Positions 47,298 through 58,409 of a DNA stretch of 64,000 nt are shown piece after piece; position 1 is the first letter of the stretch, and each line of letters begins with the position of its first letter. The translations under genes were made by a program, and so were the position numbers. The DNA is from Turnera subulata. Lineage: Eukaryota; Streptophyta; Magnoliopsida; Malpighiales; Passifloraceae. The notes beneath the pieces are model-generated. The model did no database searches. It worked only from the letters and a program-made list of their open reading frames with translations, and had not been told where the DNA came from. The stretch spans positions 1-64,000 of the forward strand of contig JAKUCV010002884.1 of assembly GCA_028386065.3 (NCBI GenBank). The letters run 5' to 3'.

Positions 47298-47533
47298 GAT
47301 TTCGATGTTATGAGAGGGTACACTGACCCTAACCTTAAACCTATTCTCATGCGGTTGATTTCAATGTTATAAGAGGGTACACTGACCCAAAACTTAAGCC
47401 TACTCTCATGGGATTGATTTCGGTGTTACGAGAGGGTACACTGACCCTAACCTTAAACCTATTCTCATGGGGTTCATTTCGGTGTTATGAGAGGGTGCAC
47501 TAACCCTAACCTTAAACCTATTTTCATGGGGTT
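47298..47533. repeat. Minisatellite, ~59 bp x 4
   Basis: Units contain TTATGAGAGGGTACACTGAC, CTAACCTTAAACCTATTCTC and ATGGGGTT, with 5-10% variation between copies. Confidence 0.85.
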
Positions 47534-47555
47534 GATTTCAATCTACTCTTTGGTA

Positions 47556-47692
47556 GGGGCATATCTGACCCAAACCTGCAACTCTAGAAAAGGCATATAT
47601 GAACTTAACCTTTAACTCCGGAAAAGGCATATCTGACTTTAAACTGCAACTCTGAAAAGGGCATATCTGACCCTAACCTACAACTTTGTTTC
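47556..47692. repeat. Minisatellite, ~35 bp x 4
   Basis: Units read approximately GGGCATATCTGACCCTAACC then TGCAACTCTGAAAA. Confidence 0.75.
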
Positions 47693-48465
47693 ATCGTCTA
47701 CTTTATCGTCTATATCATCTTATCAGGGTACTTTAAGGGGTTTGGTTGCACTATCGGTTGTCAACTCAACCCAACTCAAAGGATGCTCTATCAGCTGTCA
47801 ACTCAACTCATTTCATCAAGAGGGTGCACTATCGGCTATCTACTCAACTTATTAAGATCTCGGGGTGTTTCACAACCAGTACAAATCATGTCCCTTGGGC
47901 ATGTCTCTCAAATATAATCGGTAAAAAACTCAGGGCACGTCATGCCCTTAGCAAAAGAGTTTATCAACATGGGGCAGCATACCCCTTACACATTTATCAA
48001 AAGTAATGGGACCTGACGGGCCCCATATGCAAAAATTTAAATTATCAATAAAGATTTTGAGCCCGCTATGCCCATAGGAAGATTGGTTTATCATATGGAG
48101 TAGTATGCCCCTTGTGTGTGGTTTCAACTTGACGAGTCAAAAATCAAGGCATGGCATGCCAGTTATCTGCAATTATAATCTAGAACCTATTTCTCAGCTG
48201 TGGACATAGCATGCTCGTTGGTCTACAATCAATATTGTCTATAAGATTTGGATATGCCATGCCACTCCGACTAACAACTCTAGGATATCTAAGTCTACAC
48301 AAGATGATGATTTTCCGATATCATCACTTTCATTAAAAATGCATCTTCAACCAAATCAACCTCATCCAAAGTATCCATGTCTACGTCTAAATGATTCATG
48401 AACATGTTTCTAAAATGTATTTTATTTTTAATGCATGGGGATGCCCCTAGTTTCTACATGATATG

Positions 48466-48625
48466 TTGTCCTCTCTCCTTCTCTCTCTTCCTCTTCTTCT
48501 TCTCTTTCTCTTTTCTTTCTTTTCCTTCTTCTCTCTCTCTCTCTCTCTTCTTCTTCTCTTCTCTTCCCTCACCTTTTCTTCTCCCTCTCTCTCTCTTTTC
48601 TACTTCCTCTCTCCTTTCTCCTTGA
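48466..48625. repeat. Pyrimidine-rich microsatellite tract
   Basis: CT/CTT runs over about 160 bp. The open frames here are composition artefacts. Confidence 0.8.
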
Positions 48626-48753
48626 ATGTAAGTGCTTCCTACTTCTGCATGATGTGTTTGCTTCTTGAATGCAAGTGCTCTTTACTTCTACATGATAAGT
48701 TTGTTATTTTTATTGTTTTTTTTTTAATGCAAGTGACATCTACTTCCACATGT

Positions 48754-49255
48754 TGTGAACATCCAAATTTAGACGATTCATATTTAATTAATTTAAACCC
48801 TTATGTGTCTTGAAACCAAGGTAAGTTAGATGACTTAACCTAGGCTAGAGGTATATTGGAGTTTAGATTAATGAAATATGGCACTTTAATTAATTTGGAC
48901 TCTAAGTATCTCTTAACCCAATGCTAATTTTGGGCCAAAAGGATACTTGGAGTTTTTAATCAACCAAAGTGTGGAATTTCCAAGAACAATTAGCCTATAA
49001 AAACACATCTTTACAGCCCATAATCAGCTCTGATTTTCAGAATTAATATTTTCATTTAGGTGAAAAATGTGTTATATGGTAAATGATGTAAAAACTAAGC
49101 AATCTAGGTGTTTAATGTTGATGAGAATGATTAGGAAGATTTCCAATCAGTTAGGGGATGATTTCTGGGCTGACAAGCAGTTATTTTAGGCGTCAGAATC
49201 AAGCCAAGACGAGATTAGAGGAAATCGGGACCAAAAAGAAAAGAACGTGTGATGG
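48754..49255 (+). mobile_element. Family D LTR fragment
   Basis: Starts TGTGAACATCCAAATTTAG and follows the D LTR for about 500 bp (AATGAAATATGG, CAGCTCTGATTTTC, GGGGATGATT), then loses homology near 49255 before the promoter region. Confidence 0.6.
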
Positions 49256-50235
49256 TTGGGAGTGGAAAAATAAGGGTGAGTCCACGACTCAGTAAGCAAG
49301 TGGTCATTACAAGCAAACAACAATGACACACACAAGCGGCAAATAACATCCACATATCGCCGTGACCAGCCCATGGGTAAGCTATCGATATGTTGTACTA
49401 GGCCTACTTTAATGGTTTGGTAGCTCTGTCTACTTGCTACTCTATAGCCCACAGCCCCACGTACGAGGCATAAACGATATGTCACGGGAAGTGCACGTGA
49501 CTAGCTACCATAACCACACACAGCACCCAACACAACACCCCACCATCTTATACTGACCGAGTAGCCTTATAGCACTGCAAGGTCCATTATCATCATAAAA
49601 TAGCCCACAATAGTGCTATGCATGCAAGGCACAACCCGATCACCAAACTCATCTTAAGCTAAGGCATAACATCTTAACATCAAATTGCACTATAGGTGCC
49701 ATCAATAGGCAATTAGGTCATCTAGCCACCAGGCAAGCTTCATTAACCATTATACAAGTATGCAACCTAACTTACCCTAACCTGCAATTGGGTTTTTGTT
49801 TGAATTTGTGTTTTGGTTGAGTTTTTGTCATATGGATCATGGTTTCTGGTGTTTGATCTGAGTGCCGGCGAAGAGAAGGAGCATGATGCCTGCGAGTGTG
49901 CGAAGCGACCGTTTTCCAGGATTTTAGTGGATTCTGACAATTTCGTGGAGTTTGGGGAAGCAGTACAACTTATCTATTAATTTAATTTGATATGTTTGGT
50001 TGTAATAGTTTAGCTTATGAATTCTAATGTAATGGTTAATTATTGATATTGCAGTTGTATATTTTATTTATCATAAATAAAATGGCTGTGGAATTTTAAT
50101 TTTATTTGTTTTCTTGCAAATTAATGTTTTTTGATTTTTTTTCTTGCAAATTAGTATTTTCAGATGGATTTAGGGGTGAATCAAAAGGAAAACTATCACT
50201 AAATCCCTCACAACAAGCATTCTATCCTAACAAAA
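49256..50235. other. Unassigned; possible gypsy LTR fragment
   Basis: The stretch GTGAGTCCACGACTCAGTAA near 49276 recalls the GTGAGTCGCCTACTCAGTGA block of the element B LTR, so part of 49256-49800 may be an old Tekay-type LTR piece. The rest shows no gene. A ~20 bp run, TTTTCTTGCAAATTA, is repeated at about 50110 and 50140. Confidence 0.35.
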
Positions 50236-50806
50236 ACTGTCTGGCAAAACGGGTATTGACACGACAACCCGACACGAACCCGACACGAAATTAGCAGGTA
50301 TAGGTCAAAGATTTTCAACCCGTTTAGTTAAATGGGTTGACCCGACACGACACGAAAATTAGCAGGTCAGGTGCGGGTTGACCCGCCAACCCGATGGGTA
50401 CCTGTTTATGACACGATTATATTTAGGCTATAGGTATTTTACTAATTTAATACAATGCTTAAGGTCAAAGTTACTAAAATTATCTAAAAATATTTTAATA
50501 AATGCTTTTTAAATATCATTACATTATGATTCTAGAATTTATAATTTTATTTAATATATGAGAAAATCTAATTATATTCCTATTTGCTTAGAAAATACAA
50601 CGACTTGTGCAAAATATGAAAAATTTCAAACTAATTTTTAGGCTTGCTAGATTTAATAGGTAACCTGCGGGTCAACCCGAACCCGACACGATAATAAACG
50701 GGATGGACACGACACGACACGATTATTAAATGGGTTGGGTCGGGTTAAAGAAATAGAACCCGTTTACCTGTTCAACCCGACACGATAACACGAATTGCCA
50801 GGTCTA
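50236..50806. mobile_element. hAT-like MITE
   Basis: A non-coding element of about 570 bp whose two ends are rich in GACCCGACACGACACG and its complement GTCGGGTTGACCCG. Ends are approximately CTGGCAAAACGGGT (left) and, inverted, TAGACCTGGCAATTCGTG (right). The AT-rich middle carries no ORF. I could not find a clean 8 bp target duplication. Confidence 0.5.
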
Positions 50807-51156
50807 GTCTTAGTGAGGGATATGCTGATGTGTGAAGGAATGTTTGCCTTACAATTTGAGAGGGAATTAGTGACGGATTTGTTTGTGAGGGATGTTTCCC
50901 CTTTGCAATTTGCGAAGGAATTAGTGGCGGTTTTGTTTGTGAGGGATGTTTTTCTTTGCAATTTTTGGCGTGTCTTCCCTTACAAAATCCCTCGGTAATG
51001 AATCCCTCACAATTTTTGCCGCAAAGCCATTTGCAAGGCCCGGTTTACCAACGTCCAGTTTTTCGTTACTAAATCCCTCACAAAGCCGTGTAGTGAGGGA
51101 CTTGAAGGAAAAATCCCTCACTAAATCCCTTACTAAATTGGGATTTTCTAGTAGTG
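50807..51156. mobile_element. CACTA element right end
   Basis: Read on the minus strand, the end is CACTACTAGAAAATCCC (51156-51140), the classical CACTA terminus. About 340 bp of subterminal repeats follow, based on AAATCCCTCAC / GTGAGGGATTT in both orientations. The 3 bp after the end are AAA. No transposase is seen. The left end is not identified. Confidence 0.65.
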
Positions 51157-51159
51157 AAA

Positions 51160-52354
51160 ATAGTGAGGCATAAAAGCACGACTTGTCGTACAATGTTTTA
51201 CCCAACAACTTGGCAGTGATTGTGAGGAGACATACTCCCCTGTGGTGGATGCAGTTACTTTTTGGTATTTGATAAGTTTGGCAATACATGAAAAACTAGA
51301 AATGCGTCTAATAGATGCTCTTACAGCCTATTTCTATGGATCCATAAGTCATGACATACACATGAGAATCCCTAAAGCATTCAAGCTGGTTGAAGCAACT
51401 AATTTTCGAGTTATATACTCAATTAAACTAAATTGATCTTTAGATGGTTTAAATCAATTTGTATATGTGTAAAATAATCATTCTTGCACATATTTGTTAA
51501 ATGCTCTATATGTTTTGTTTAATCAGTACATGTGTGAGTTTATTATTATTATTGTTTATGTTGATGATTTAGATATTGTTGTAGTATTTTAATCTATAAG
51601 TGAACTTTTTTGTTATTTTTATTTTTTATTTAAATATTATTGAAACTCCTGAAGAAGTTTTCAAAACCGTACTATATTTTAATGAGCGAGTTAGAGATAA
51701 AAAAAAAATCTCATGAAGATTGGATTGGTCCTGAAGTACCATATTATAGTGCAATTTATCTTGCTAGTTACATAAAAGCTAAAGCTTTAGCGATAAACTT
51801 ATTAGCAAGATATAACTTTACTTTAACGCATCTATCTTAAAATATAATGAAATATATAGATATATATTCCATTATCTTGGGGTATAATGGACATAATTTT
51901 TTTTTAACCTTGTGAATCTAAGATCGATGCTACCTCTTCGAATAATGCAGAAATTGTGGTCATACATGAAGTTAGGCGAGAATGTATTTAGCTAAGATCG
52001 ATGATACAACATATTAATGATTCATGTGGATAAGATAGCGAGGAAGATGCTCCAACGACGATTTATGAAGATAATGCTAAGTGCGTTGCCCAATTGAAGG
52101 GAGGAGTGACAATCTGGCAGATTATTTAGAAAATCAGTTCCTACTATAATTTTCGTAAAGTTGATAAACAAGATTAGTTTATGGTGGGTTTGAGATATCA
52201 AGGGATGCAAAAATTAGGGAGAGTAGAATACGCACTGCACTCTTTTTTCCTTCACTAAGTTTTTTATCCCACTGGGTTTTTCTTGGTAAGCTTTTTGACG
52301 AGGCAGTTCTTCCCTAGTGTATTCTTTATAAGGTGCAATGACATTGAAGGGGAG
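51160..52354 (+). pseudogene. Copia element F2 pol remnant
   Basis: Begins just after the CACTA end with ATAGTGAGGCATAAA (copia IVRHKA). Then come EETYSPVVDAVTFWYLISLA, DALTAYFYGSISHDIHMRIP, YVDD (about 51560), AISW-type RNase H pieces, IHEVRRECI and TIYEDNAKCVAQLKGG. Many stops and indels. A polypurine tract (ACATTGAAGGGGAG, 52341-52354) closes it. Confidence 0.75.
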
Positions 52355-52850
52355 TGTTATAAATAAATTGTATAAATGTCATATCAATTCTTCCAGCCAG
52401 GTATGAAAAGCCCATCCAGTAAAATTTAAGAATTTACCCCTACACCAAATTTCTACTTGGAATCATCTATTTGGCTAATTACCTTCCATAATTCTATTTG
52501 TCTTAATCTTAATATTATGTTCCCCTACCCAACTTCTCTTTGATTTTATCATTTTATATTAGTCATACTTATTTATTTTTATCTTCCCATTTTTAACTAT
52601 AAATATGTTTTCATTCCTTCACATTCATACACTTACATCCCACTATAAACTTCACTCTCTTTTCATTCCCATACACTCTCTTCTCAATCTCCTCCTCCAT
52701 CTAAATTTAATTATTCTTTATTTTCAGATTATTATTAAAGGTATATTATTTTGATCCCATACACTCTCTTCTCATTCTCCTCCTCCATTTAAATTTAATT
52801 ATTCTTTATTTTCAGATTATTATTAAAGGTGTATTATTTAGATCAAGGTT
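52355..52850 (+). repeat. Copia F2 3' LTR
   Basis: Starts TGTTATAAATAAATTG after the polypurine tract. TATAAATA is at 52598-52605. An 88 bp segment (CCCATACACTCTCTTCTC ... TATTATTAAAGGT) is directly repeated at 52668-52755 and 52756-52843. The right boundary is approximate. Confidence 0.65.
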
Positions 52851-53021
52851 GTTAATATTAACAAGAACCATCTATTTGGGTTGAATTAACAAAGTTGTGG
52901 ACAAAACTGATTGGTGGTGAAAGAAAATCAATCCCATCCGGCTGCGAAAGAAAAAAAAAAAAATTATTGAACTTCTCTCTTTACGCCATATATAGAGGAC
53001 AAAGCACTAATTAATTAATGA

Positions 53022-54170
53022 TTAAACATTGTTGGGTGCTACATTAACGTCAACCATCTCCATCTCATGATGATTATCTTTATTCATGATAATCAAGTCC
53101 TCCCCATTAATGTTTTCTTTGTCTTTCTCATCCTTCATTTTCAGGTACATCCCATACACATAGGAACAAAAGCCCCACACACAGAGCACCGTGGACACCA
53201 CCTTGACTCCACCGAAGGCATCTCCGTAGACCACCACCCCTCCCAATACGTTCACGGCCAGGAGCGCAGTCATGCAGATCCCTCCCGTTATGGACGAGGT
53301 CAAGAACACCATCCCCGCCGTCCCCATGAACACCAGCTGCCACGTCACCACGTTCACCATCACCGTCGCCCAGTACGCCTTTGCCCCTAAGTCGAACACC
53401 TGCAGGCTCTCCCTCCTCATCTCCGGAAACCCGCCGTCCGACGCCATCCCCACGGTGGCCAGCGCCGTCGCCGCCACTTCCATCACCAGCTGCATTTCCA
53501 TCACCATCCCGTAGTTGTATATCTCCCTGTATATCTTCTCCATCACCGGGAGGTACAGTGCAAACAACAAGCCGGCTCCTACTGTACAAAAGAAGCCAAT
53601 GAAGTACTTGGCTCGGGTTAGGCCCTGGGGCTTGTCGTGGTGTGAGCCCACGGCCAGAAGGACAGAGCTCAGAGTCAAAAGGATGACACAGTTTAGGTTT
53701 TGGAAAGTGATCCTTTGTTTTACGATGATCACAGAGAGAAGGAGAGTGAATATTAGTTGAGATGATAAGAGGAGGGATGACGTTGACACGGGGAGATAAG
53801 AATTGCCCCATGAGATCAAAAAATTGTTTACACCTAACATAAGGCCTACCAAGATGGACAAGATTAATATTCTTGGAGTAAACCCACTAAAGGGTTTCCT
53901 GTCGCTGCATTTGAAGAGATAGTGAGGGAGGAAAATGGGGATGAGGAGGAGAGGGAAGCCGGCGCATTGGACCCATGTGGAGACCCACCTGCTTGAACCT
54001 TTGTGGACGAAATAGAACTTTGAGAGCAAGGATGAAGAGACTGAACCAACAAAGAGGCATATGTAGTTGATCCCCAACAGAAACATGTACCTTTTGTTCT
54101 TCTTGGACTTCTGGTCCTCTTCACGAGATGGGGTAGTTGGGTTGCCTGTGCTCATTGAAGATATGATCAT
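53022..54170 (-). CDS. Purine permease (PUP family), 382 aa
   Basis: A single intact frame encodes a ten-helix membrane transporter of the plant purine permease family, which moves purines, cytokinins and related compounds across membranes with protons. Supporting features: a hydrophilic N-terminus with KSKKNKR (residues 21-27), helices between about 28 and 345, KGSSRWVSTWVQCAGFPLLL (57-76), YLPVSTSSLLLSSQLIFTLL (125-144), and TGGICMTALLAVNVLGGVVV (295-314). The hydrophilic tail is about 40 residues. Length fits the family (usually 350-400). An internal ATG at 54155 (MSTGNPTT) is an alternative start. I cannot assign substrate or orthologue. It lies between a copia LTR and transposon-poor DNA and shows no lesions. 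Confidence 0.9.
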   Translation of the reverse strand: MIISSMSTGNPTTPSREEDQKSKKNKRYMFLLGINYICLFVGSVSSSLLSKFYFVHKGSSRWVSTWVQCAGFPLLLIPIFLPHYLFKCSDRKPFSGFTPRILILSILVGLMLGVNNFLISWGNSYLPVSTSSLLLSSQLIFTLLLSVIIVKQRITFQNLNCVILLTLSSVLLAVGSHHDKPQGLTRAKYFIGFFCTVGAGLLFALYLPVMEKIYREIYNYGMVMEMQLVMEVAATALATVGMASDGGFPEMRRESLQVFDLGAKAYWATVMVNVVTWQLVFMGTAGMVFLTSSITGGICMTALLAVNVLGGVVVYGDAFGGVKVVSTVLCVWGFCSYVYGMYLKMKDEKDKENINGEDLIIMNKDNHHEMEMVDVNVAPNNV

Positions 54171-56407
54171 ACGACCCAGCTAGCTAGTTAATTTTGGGTG
54201 TTGATGATGGAGTTGTTGCTGCTCTTAATTAATTTTGACGAGAGTACTGCTTGATTTAAGGGTTTGGCTACTGCTGCTAATGCTGTTGTTGTTGAGAGGC
54301 AGAGAGTGTGTGGGGGCTTATGGGAGATTTTCCTGGCGGGGTTTTTGTCATATTATTATAATGCATCGATTCGAAAGGTTCAAAGTAAGGAAAAGCCAGG
54401 AAGAGTCTCTCTACCTTTGATAATGAGTTGTTTTGTTGGTGTCGATGCCTTTGTAGTTGGTGTTTCATGTGTTTACTGTAGCTAATTTAGGTAACGAATC
54501 TCTAACCTTAACAGTAACACTTCGCATTGGTATTATCCCATCTTGCTCAGTTTGGGGTTTGGTAGGCTAATATATAGAAGTCTTATTTGCGTTGCGAGGA
54601 TCTATAGGCATCAAGTGCTGCTTCTTGAAAGTGTACTTAAAAAATAAAATAAAAAAAGGCTGCATCTAACCTGGTGGTTGGGTTGTTGGATAGACAGATT
54701 TGGATACTTTAAAATCCTGGTTGGGGATAGACAGATTTGGATAGTCTATATGACTTCAATTTACCAAAAAATGAAAAGGCGGCATTAGTTTATTTACATT
54801 AATGCTACAAAAGAAAATATCTCTTTTAAAAAAAATCTGTTCTTTACTCATGAAACATACATTGTAATCATTTGTCATACATATTTTTTAAAAGAAAATG
54901 ATCTTATCTATCGTTGTCTTATGTACCTTCCTAGCTATTTAGGGTTGACAAACCTTGATAAGGTGTCAGTTCAGATTACATTTTCAATCTTGATTACCTA
55001 GAATAGTATTTTATGTTTCTGTAGTCCAAGTCATCAAGCTGATTATTGGCTGTACGTTCGAACTTATCTTATACTAAGTCACAGTTGAGGAGTGAGTACT
55101 ATTATACAACTACTGGCATTCAATGGTACTCTTCCAAAACAAGTATATGGTGTGAAAGTGAGCCGGGGGCTAGTGATAATTGTTGTATATATATATATAT
55201 TGACAAATGGCAATGGTAGATTTTATTGTAGCCAGAAGGAATGTACAGATGGAGTGAGTCTTGCGCTTCGAAACGGCTAACTTTGACTGCAGAAGAAACT
55301 CCTTTTTCCCATTCCCTTTTCTGGTTGCACCTTGAGCCCTATAGTACACTTGTTCTTTGCACTGCCAGATATCAATCAGAGCTTGCACCGATGTGGCTCA
55401 TTGGTATAAGCGTTTCCCCTAAGCTTTTCAGTTTCTTTGCCTGCTGGGCTACTAACTACGCTCTCACAAATGTCCCTCCATTTGAAACGTAGTATGGGTG
55501 ACTGATTTACTCCCCTCCCATGTGCTTTTCTATTGTTTAATTCATCATTTTCTTTATAAATCATAAATTTCAGATTCTGACATTATCCATTAGTTTTTCA
55601 TATATTTCGTATCTTTTTCGTTAAATATTAATTTTAGAGTTTGTTATAACTTTTCTTTTCAAATTTATTTTTGATTTTGAGGATAATTTATGTTATCTAA
55701 CTTATTCTAAATTTTCATAATGGTTATGTTAGCTTCCTCATGTAGGCCAAATATACCTAAGAGGGGAGGAGCGGATTAGGTTTAAACTTTTTTTTGGGTT
55801 CTGAACTGATATAGTTTCTGTGAAATCAAGCACTGGACTGCGGTAGTGAGATTTGAACTAAGAACATATGCAAGGTAGGGAAAAGAAGTGAACACAATAG
55901 ATTTTAGAGTGGTCTCCTCTTACCAAGTACCTCAACTACCTAAAAGACCTTCTTTTAGGATTTCAAACACTCACTATCTTTAAGTTTTTGCGAGTTCAAC
56001 CTTAACCTTTAAAAATCACAAGTTTTTCTAGGCTAAGTGATTGCCTCCTGCAAGTATATAGGGTTGTTGTAGCACACAAAGTCGTCTCACAAGGATTTTT
56101 GCTAAGTACTACAAAACCAAGCAATTTATGATTATATAGAGAAATAGTAATAATGAGAAGTTTGATGATTTGGACCGAAAAACTAAAGCAAATAGAAACA
56201 ATTAAAATCAATAATATTAAATATCTAAGACTTTGAGGAATTCCTTGCCAAAGATTTCCATGCAATTAAGCTCTGCATAAGCAAATGATGTTCTGTCACC
56301 ACATAGCTAGCCTATATAAAATCTATGAATAGAATCTGAAAATGAACTCCTTTAAAAGAACCGATAAATCTAAATTAGACTGATAGCCTACTCTCGTAGT
56401 GCTGAAA
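54171..56407. other. Intergenic, no gene supported
   Basis: Contains the PUP promoter side (possible minus-strand TATAATAATA near 54350), a short direct repeat GATAGACAGATTTGGATA (about 54690 and 54730) and a (TA)n run at 55187-55200. The segment 56018-56180 has the look of a dispersed plant repeat that I cannot name. Confidence 0.45.
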
Positions 56408-56596
56408 TGTAACATCCCGACTTGTCGACTGTCATTACCAGACCAACACGGGACCTTCCCAACTTGCTTTGTTCTCAGTCGCACGCTTCTGGCGAAAACT
56501 TCCCAGGAGGTCACCCATCCTAGAATTGCTCCAAGTCAAGCACGCTTAACTTTGGAGTTTTTCTGGAATGAGCACTGAAAAGGTAGGTGCACCTTG
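56408..56596 (-). mobile_element. Cassandra TRIM LTR fragment with 5S-like sequence
   Basis: On the minus strand the sequence contains AACTCCAAAGTTAAGCGTGC, TAGGATGGGTGACCTCCTGG and GAAGTTTTCG, which match the internal control region and 3' half of plant 5S rRNA. It continues past the 5S end and closes with GTCGGGATGTTACA, the Cassandra-type LTR terminus. The 5' side is cut off by the D-family LTR at 56597. A true 5S gene would end at the 5S 3' end with a T-run, so this is the retroelement. Confidence 0.7.
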
Positions 56597-57060
56597 TGTG
56601 AATACCCAAATTTGAACCACAAATATTCCTTTAATTTAGATTTCGTATATGCTCAAATCATAAGATTAATGAAAAGATTTGGTCTTTGACTAAGGCACAC
56701 TTGGAATTTATTTTAGTGGAATACATATTTTATGAATTGGAGTTTATATGATTGAAGCTTAGGATTAATGAGATGAATTAATCTTAGGATAAAAATATAC
56801 TAAAATCTAGTTCATTGAAATATTATCCTATTTTATTTATTTCGGCTTTCTTGTCTATTTTAACTTAATTATGATGAGATGATTTATTTTTGGGTTAAGG
56901 ATGAATTTGAGGGCCTAAGTTAATAAAATATGGACTTTTCATAGTTGAGTAGCCCATAAACACATTACTTGGAGACTAATTTTAGCTCTGATTTTCTTAA
57001 AAAATAGAGTTAAATCATCATTTAATAGTAAATGTATTTTTGGTATGATTTGGGCACGAT
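56597..57060 (+). mobile_element. Family D LTR fragment (upstream copy)
   Basis: Starts TGTGAATACCCAAATTTG and aligns with 58410-58870 over about 460 bp (GTGGAATACATATTTTATGA, TTATCCTATTTTATTTATTT). It then passes without promoter or PBS into tail sequence, so most of this LTR and the element body were deleted. Confidence 0.7.
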
Positions 57061-57697
57061 TTGAGTGGTTACCTGTGTGCTAAGCCTTAATTTTTTGATA
57101 AACTGGGATTAGGAGCACCATACCCCACTTTGATTAAATTCCAGGCGCATGGTACCCCACCTTGATTAATGAACTTCTAGAGGCATGATAAGCCTATTTA
57201 TTTGATTTGACAGGGGATTGGGACGTTCGGGATAATTGTGAACCAGAGGCACACCTAAGCCCCCTCTTTCCAAAAAACTACAACTAGATGATGTCAGGGG
57301 CATCATGCCCCATCTCAAGAAAATTGAATCAGGGGCATGATGGGCCCGCATCTAGGCAAGACACACCCCACATCCATCGAACCCACTAGGGAACCCAGGG
57401 ACACGAGAGACATGAGCCATAGACACACCTAGCAAACCCTGTTAGAGGACTTAGGGGCATGTGACCCAGACCACCCTGAACCAGCGAGACAATGAGAAAA
57501 TCTGAGACATCTAGACATGAGATACCCAGAGATGAGTCAACCGTGAGTGAAAAGTCGAAGACTCAATCCATGCAACCCAGAGTCGAGATAAACACAAAGC
57601 TGGGGCCCATCCCTCGCAAATCCTGAGACGAGAGAACTAGAAAAAACCGAGAGAAGAGAGAGATCAAACCATGAGGTAAAAACCAGTTAGAGATACA

Positions 57698-58045
57698 TAC
57701 CCAAAGTCGGGACGTGGCTCCCACAAACCTTGAGAGAAGCATATATCTAAAAGCTGGGACTGAGCTCCTGCAAACCTTGAGAGAAATAAACCGAAGCCGA
57801 GACGTGGCTCCCGCAAACCTTGAGAAACACAAACCAAAGCCGGGACGTAACTCCCACAAACCTTGAGATACATACCCAAAGCCGGGACGTGGCTTCCGCA
57901 AACCTTGTGACAGATATTCCAAAGCTGGGACGTGGCTCTAGCAAACCTTGGGAAAGATATCCCAAAGTCGGGACATGGCTCCCACAAACCTTGGGAAAGA
58001 TATCCCAAAGCCGGGACATGGCTCCCCCAAACCTTGAAAAGCACT
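57698..58045. repeat. Minisatellite, ~44 bp x 8
   Basis: Units read CCAAAGCCGGGACGTGGCTC then CCGCAAACCTTGAGAAA. Eight copies of the CAAACCTT core are visible. Long open frames across it are repeat artefacts. Confidence 0.85.
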
Positions 58046-58137
58046 AATTTCCCATTTAGGACGACAAAATCCCTAGTTAGCAAAGATGAGAAGATTCTTT
58101 GCTGACGACTCTATAGATGAGATGATTCTATCACAAA

Positions 58138-58275
58138 CCTTGGGATGAAATGATTCCCGGTAACCAACAACCTTGGGATGAGATGATTCTCAGTAACCAA
58201 CAACCTTGGGATGAGATGATTCCTAAAACTCCGAGATGAGATGATTCCCGGAAACCAACAACCTTCAGTATGAGA
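58138..58275. repeat. Minisatellite, ~33 bp x 4
   Basis: Units read CCTTGGGATGAGATGATTCC then CGGTAACCAACAA. Confidence 0.8.
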
Positions 58276-58409
58276 TGATTCCTGAAGTGGAGCACGGGGT
58301 GCTCCAACCATGGACATACACCTCATACATCGAACCATTCAAATTTGGTTTTTCCTTTTATTGCGTTGTTTCATTCTTAGTTCCTAATGACTCATCAACG
58401 AGGAGCATG

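Larger units (their letters stand above)
47083..48753 (+). mobile_element. Family D internal tail with minisatellites
   Basis: The sequence between the solo LTR and the D LTR at 48754 has no gene. It holds three tandem arrays and many short GGGCATG...TGCCC palindrome-like motifs, also present in the other D tail near 57120-57330. Tandem repeats just upstream of the 3' LTR are known in Tat-lineage elements, which supports this reading. Confidence 0.5.
57061..58409 (+). mobile_element. Family D tail with minisatellites
   Basis: Non-coding. Has GGGCATGATG...CCCC motifs like 47840-48300, two tandem arrays, and the end AACGAGGAGCATG directly before the next LTR, a weak polypurine tract. Confidence 0.5.

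Noticed and set aside
48398..48813. Phe/Leu/Ser-rich membrane-like frames
   Set aside because: They are produced by a CT-rich microsatellite and differ between phases.
53067..53811. Overlapping frames inside the purine permease gene
   Set aside because: They are shadows of the 382-residue permease frame.
55092..55564. Short frames on both strands near 55.1-55.6 kb
   Set aside because: No domain, no consistent splice structure and no promoter signal; I could not support a gene.
56408..56596. 5S rRNA gene
   Set aside because: The 5S-like core is diverged, has no terminator T-run at the 5S end and continues into a Cassandra-type LTR terminus.
57563..58083. Minus-strand frames with repeating SQGLWEP-like peptides
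   Set aside because: They are read-through of the 44 bp minisatellite in three phases, with no independent start context or conservation.
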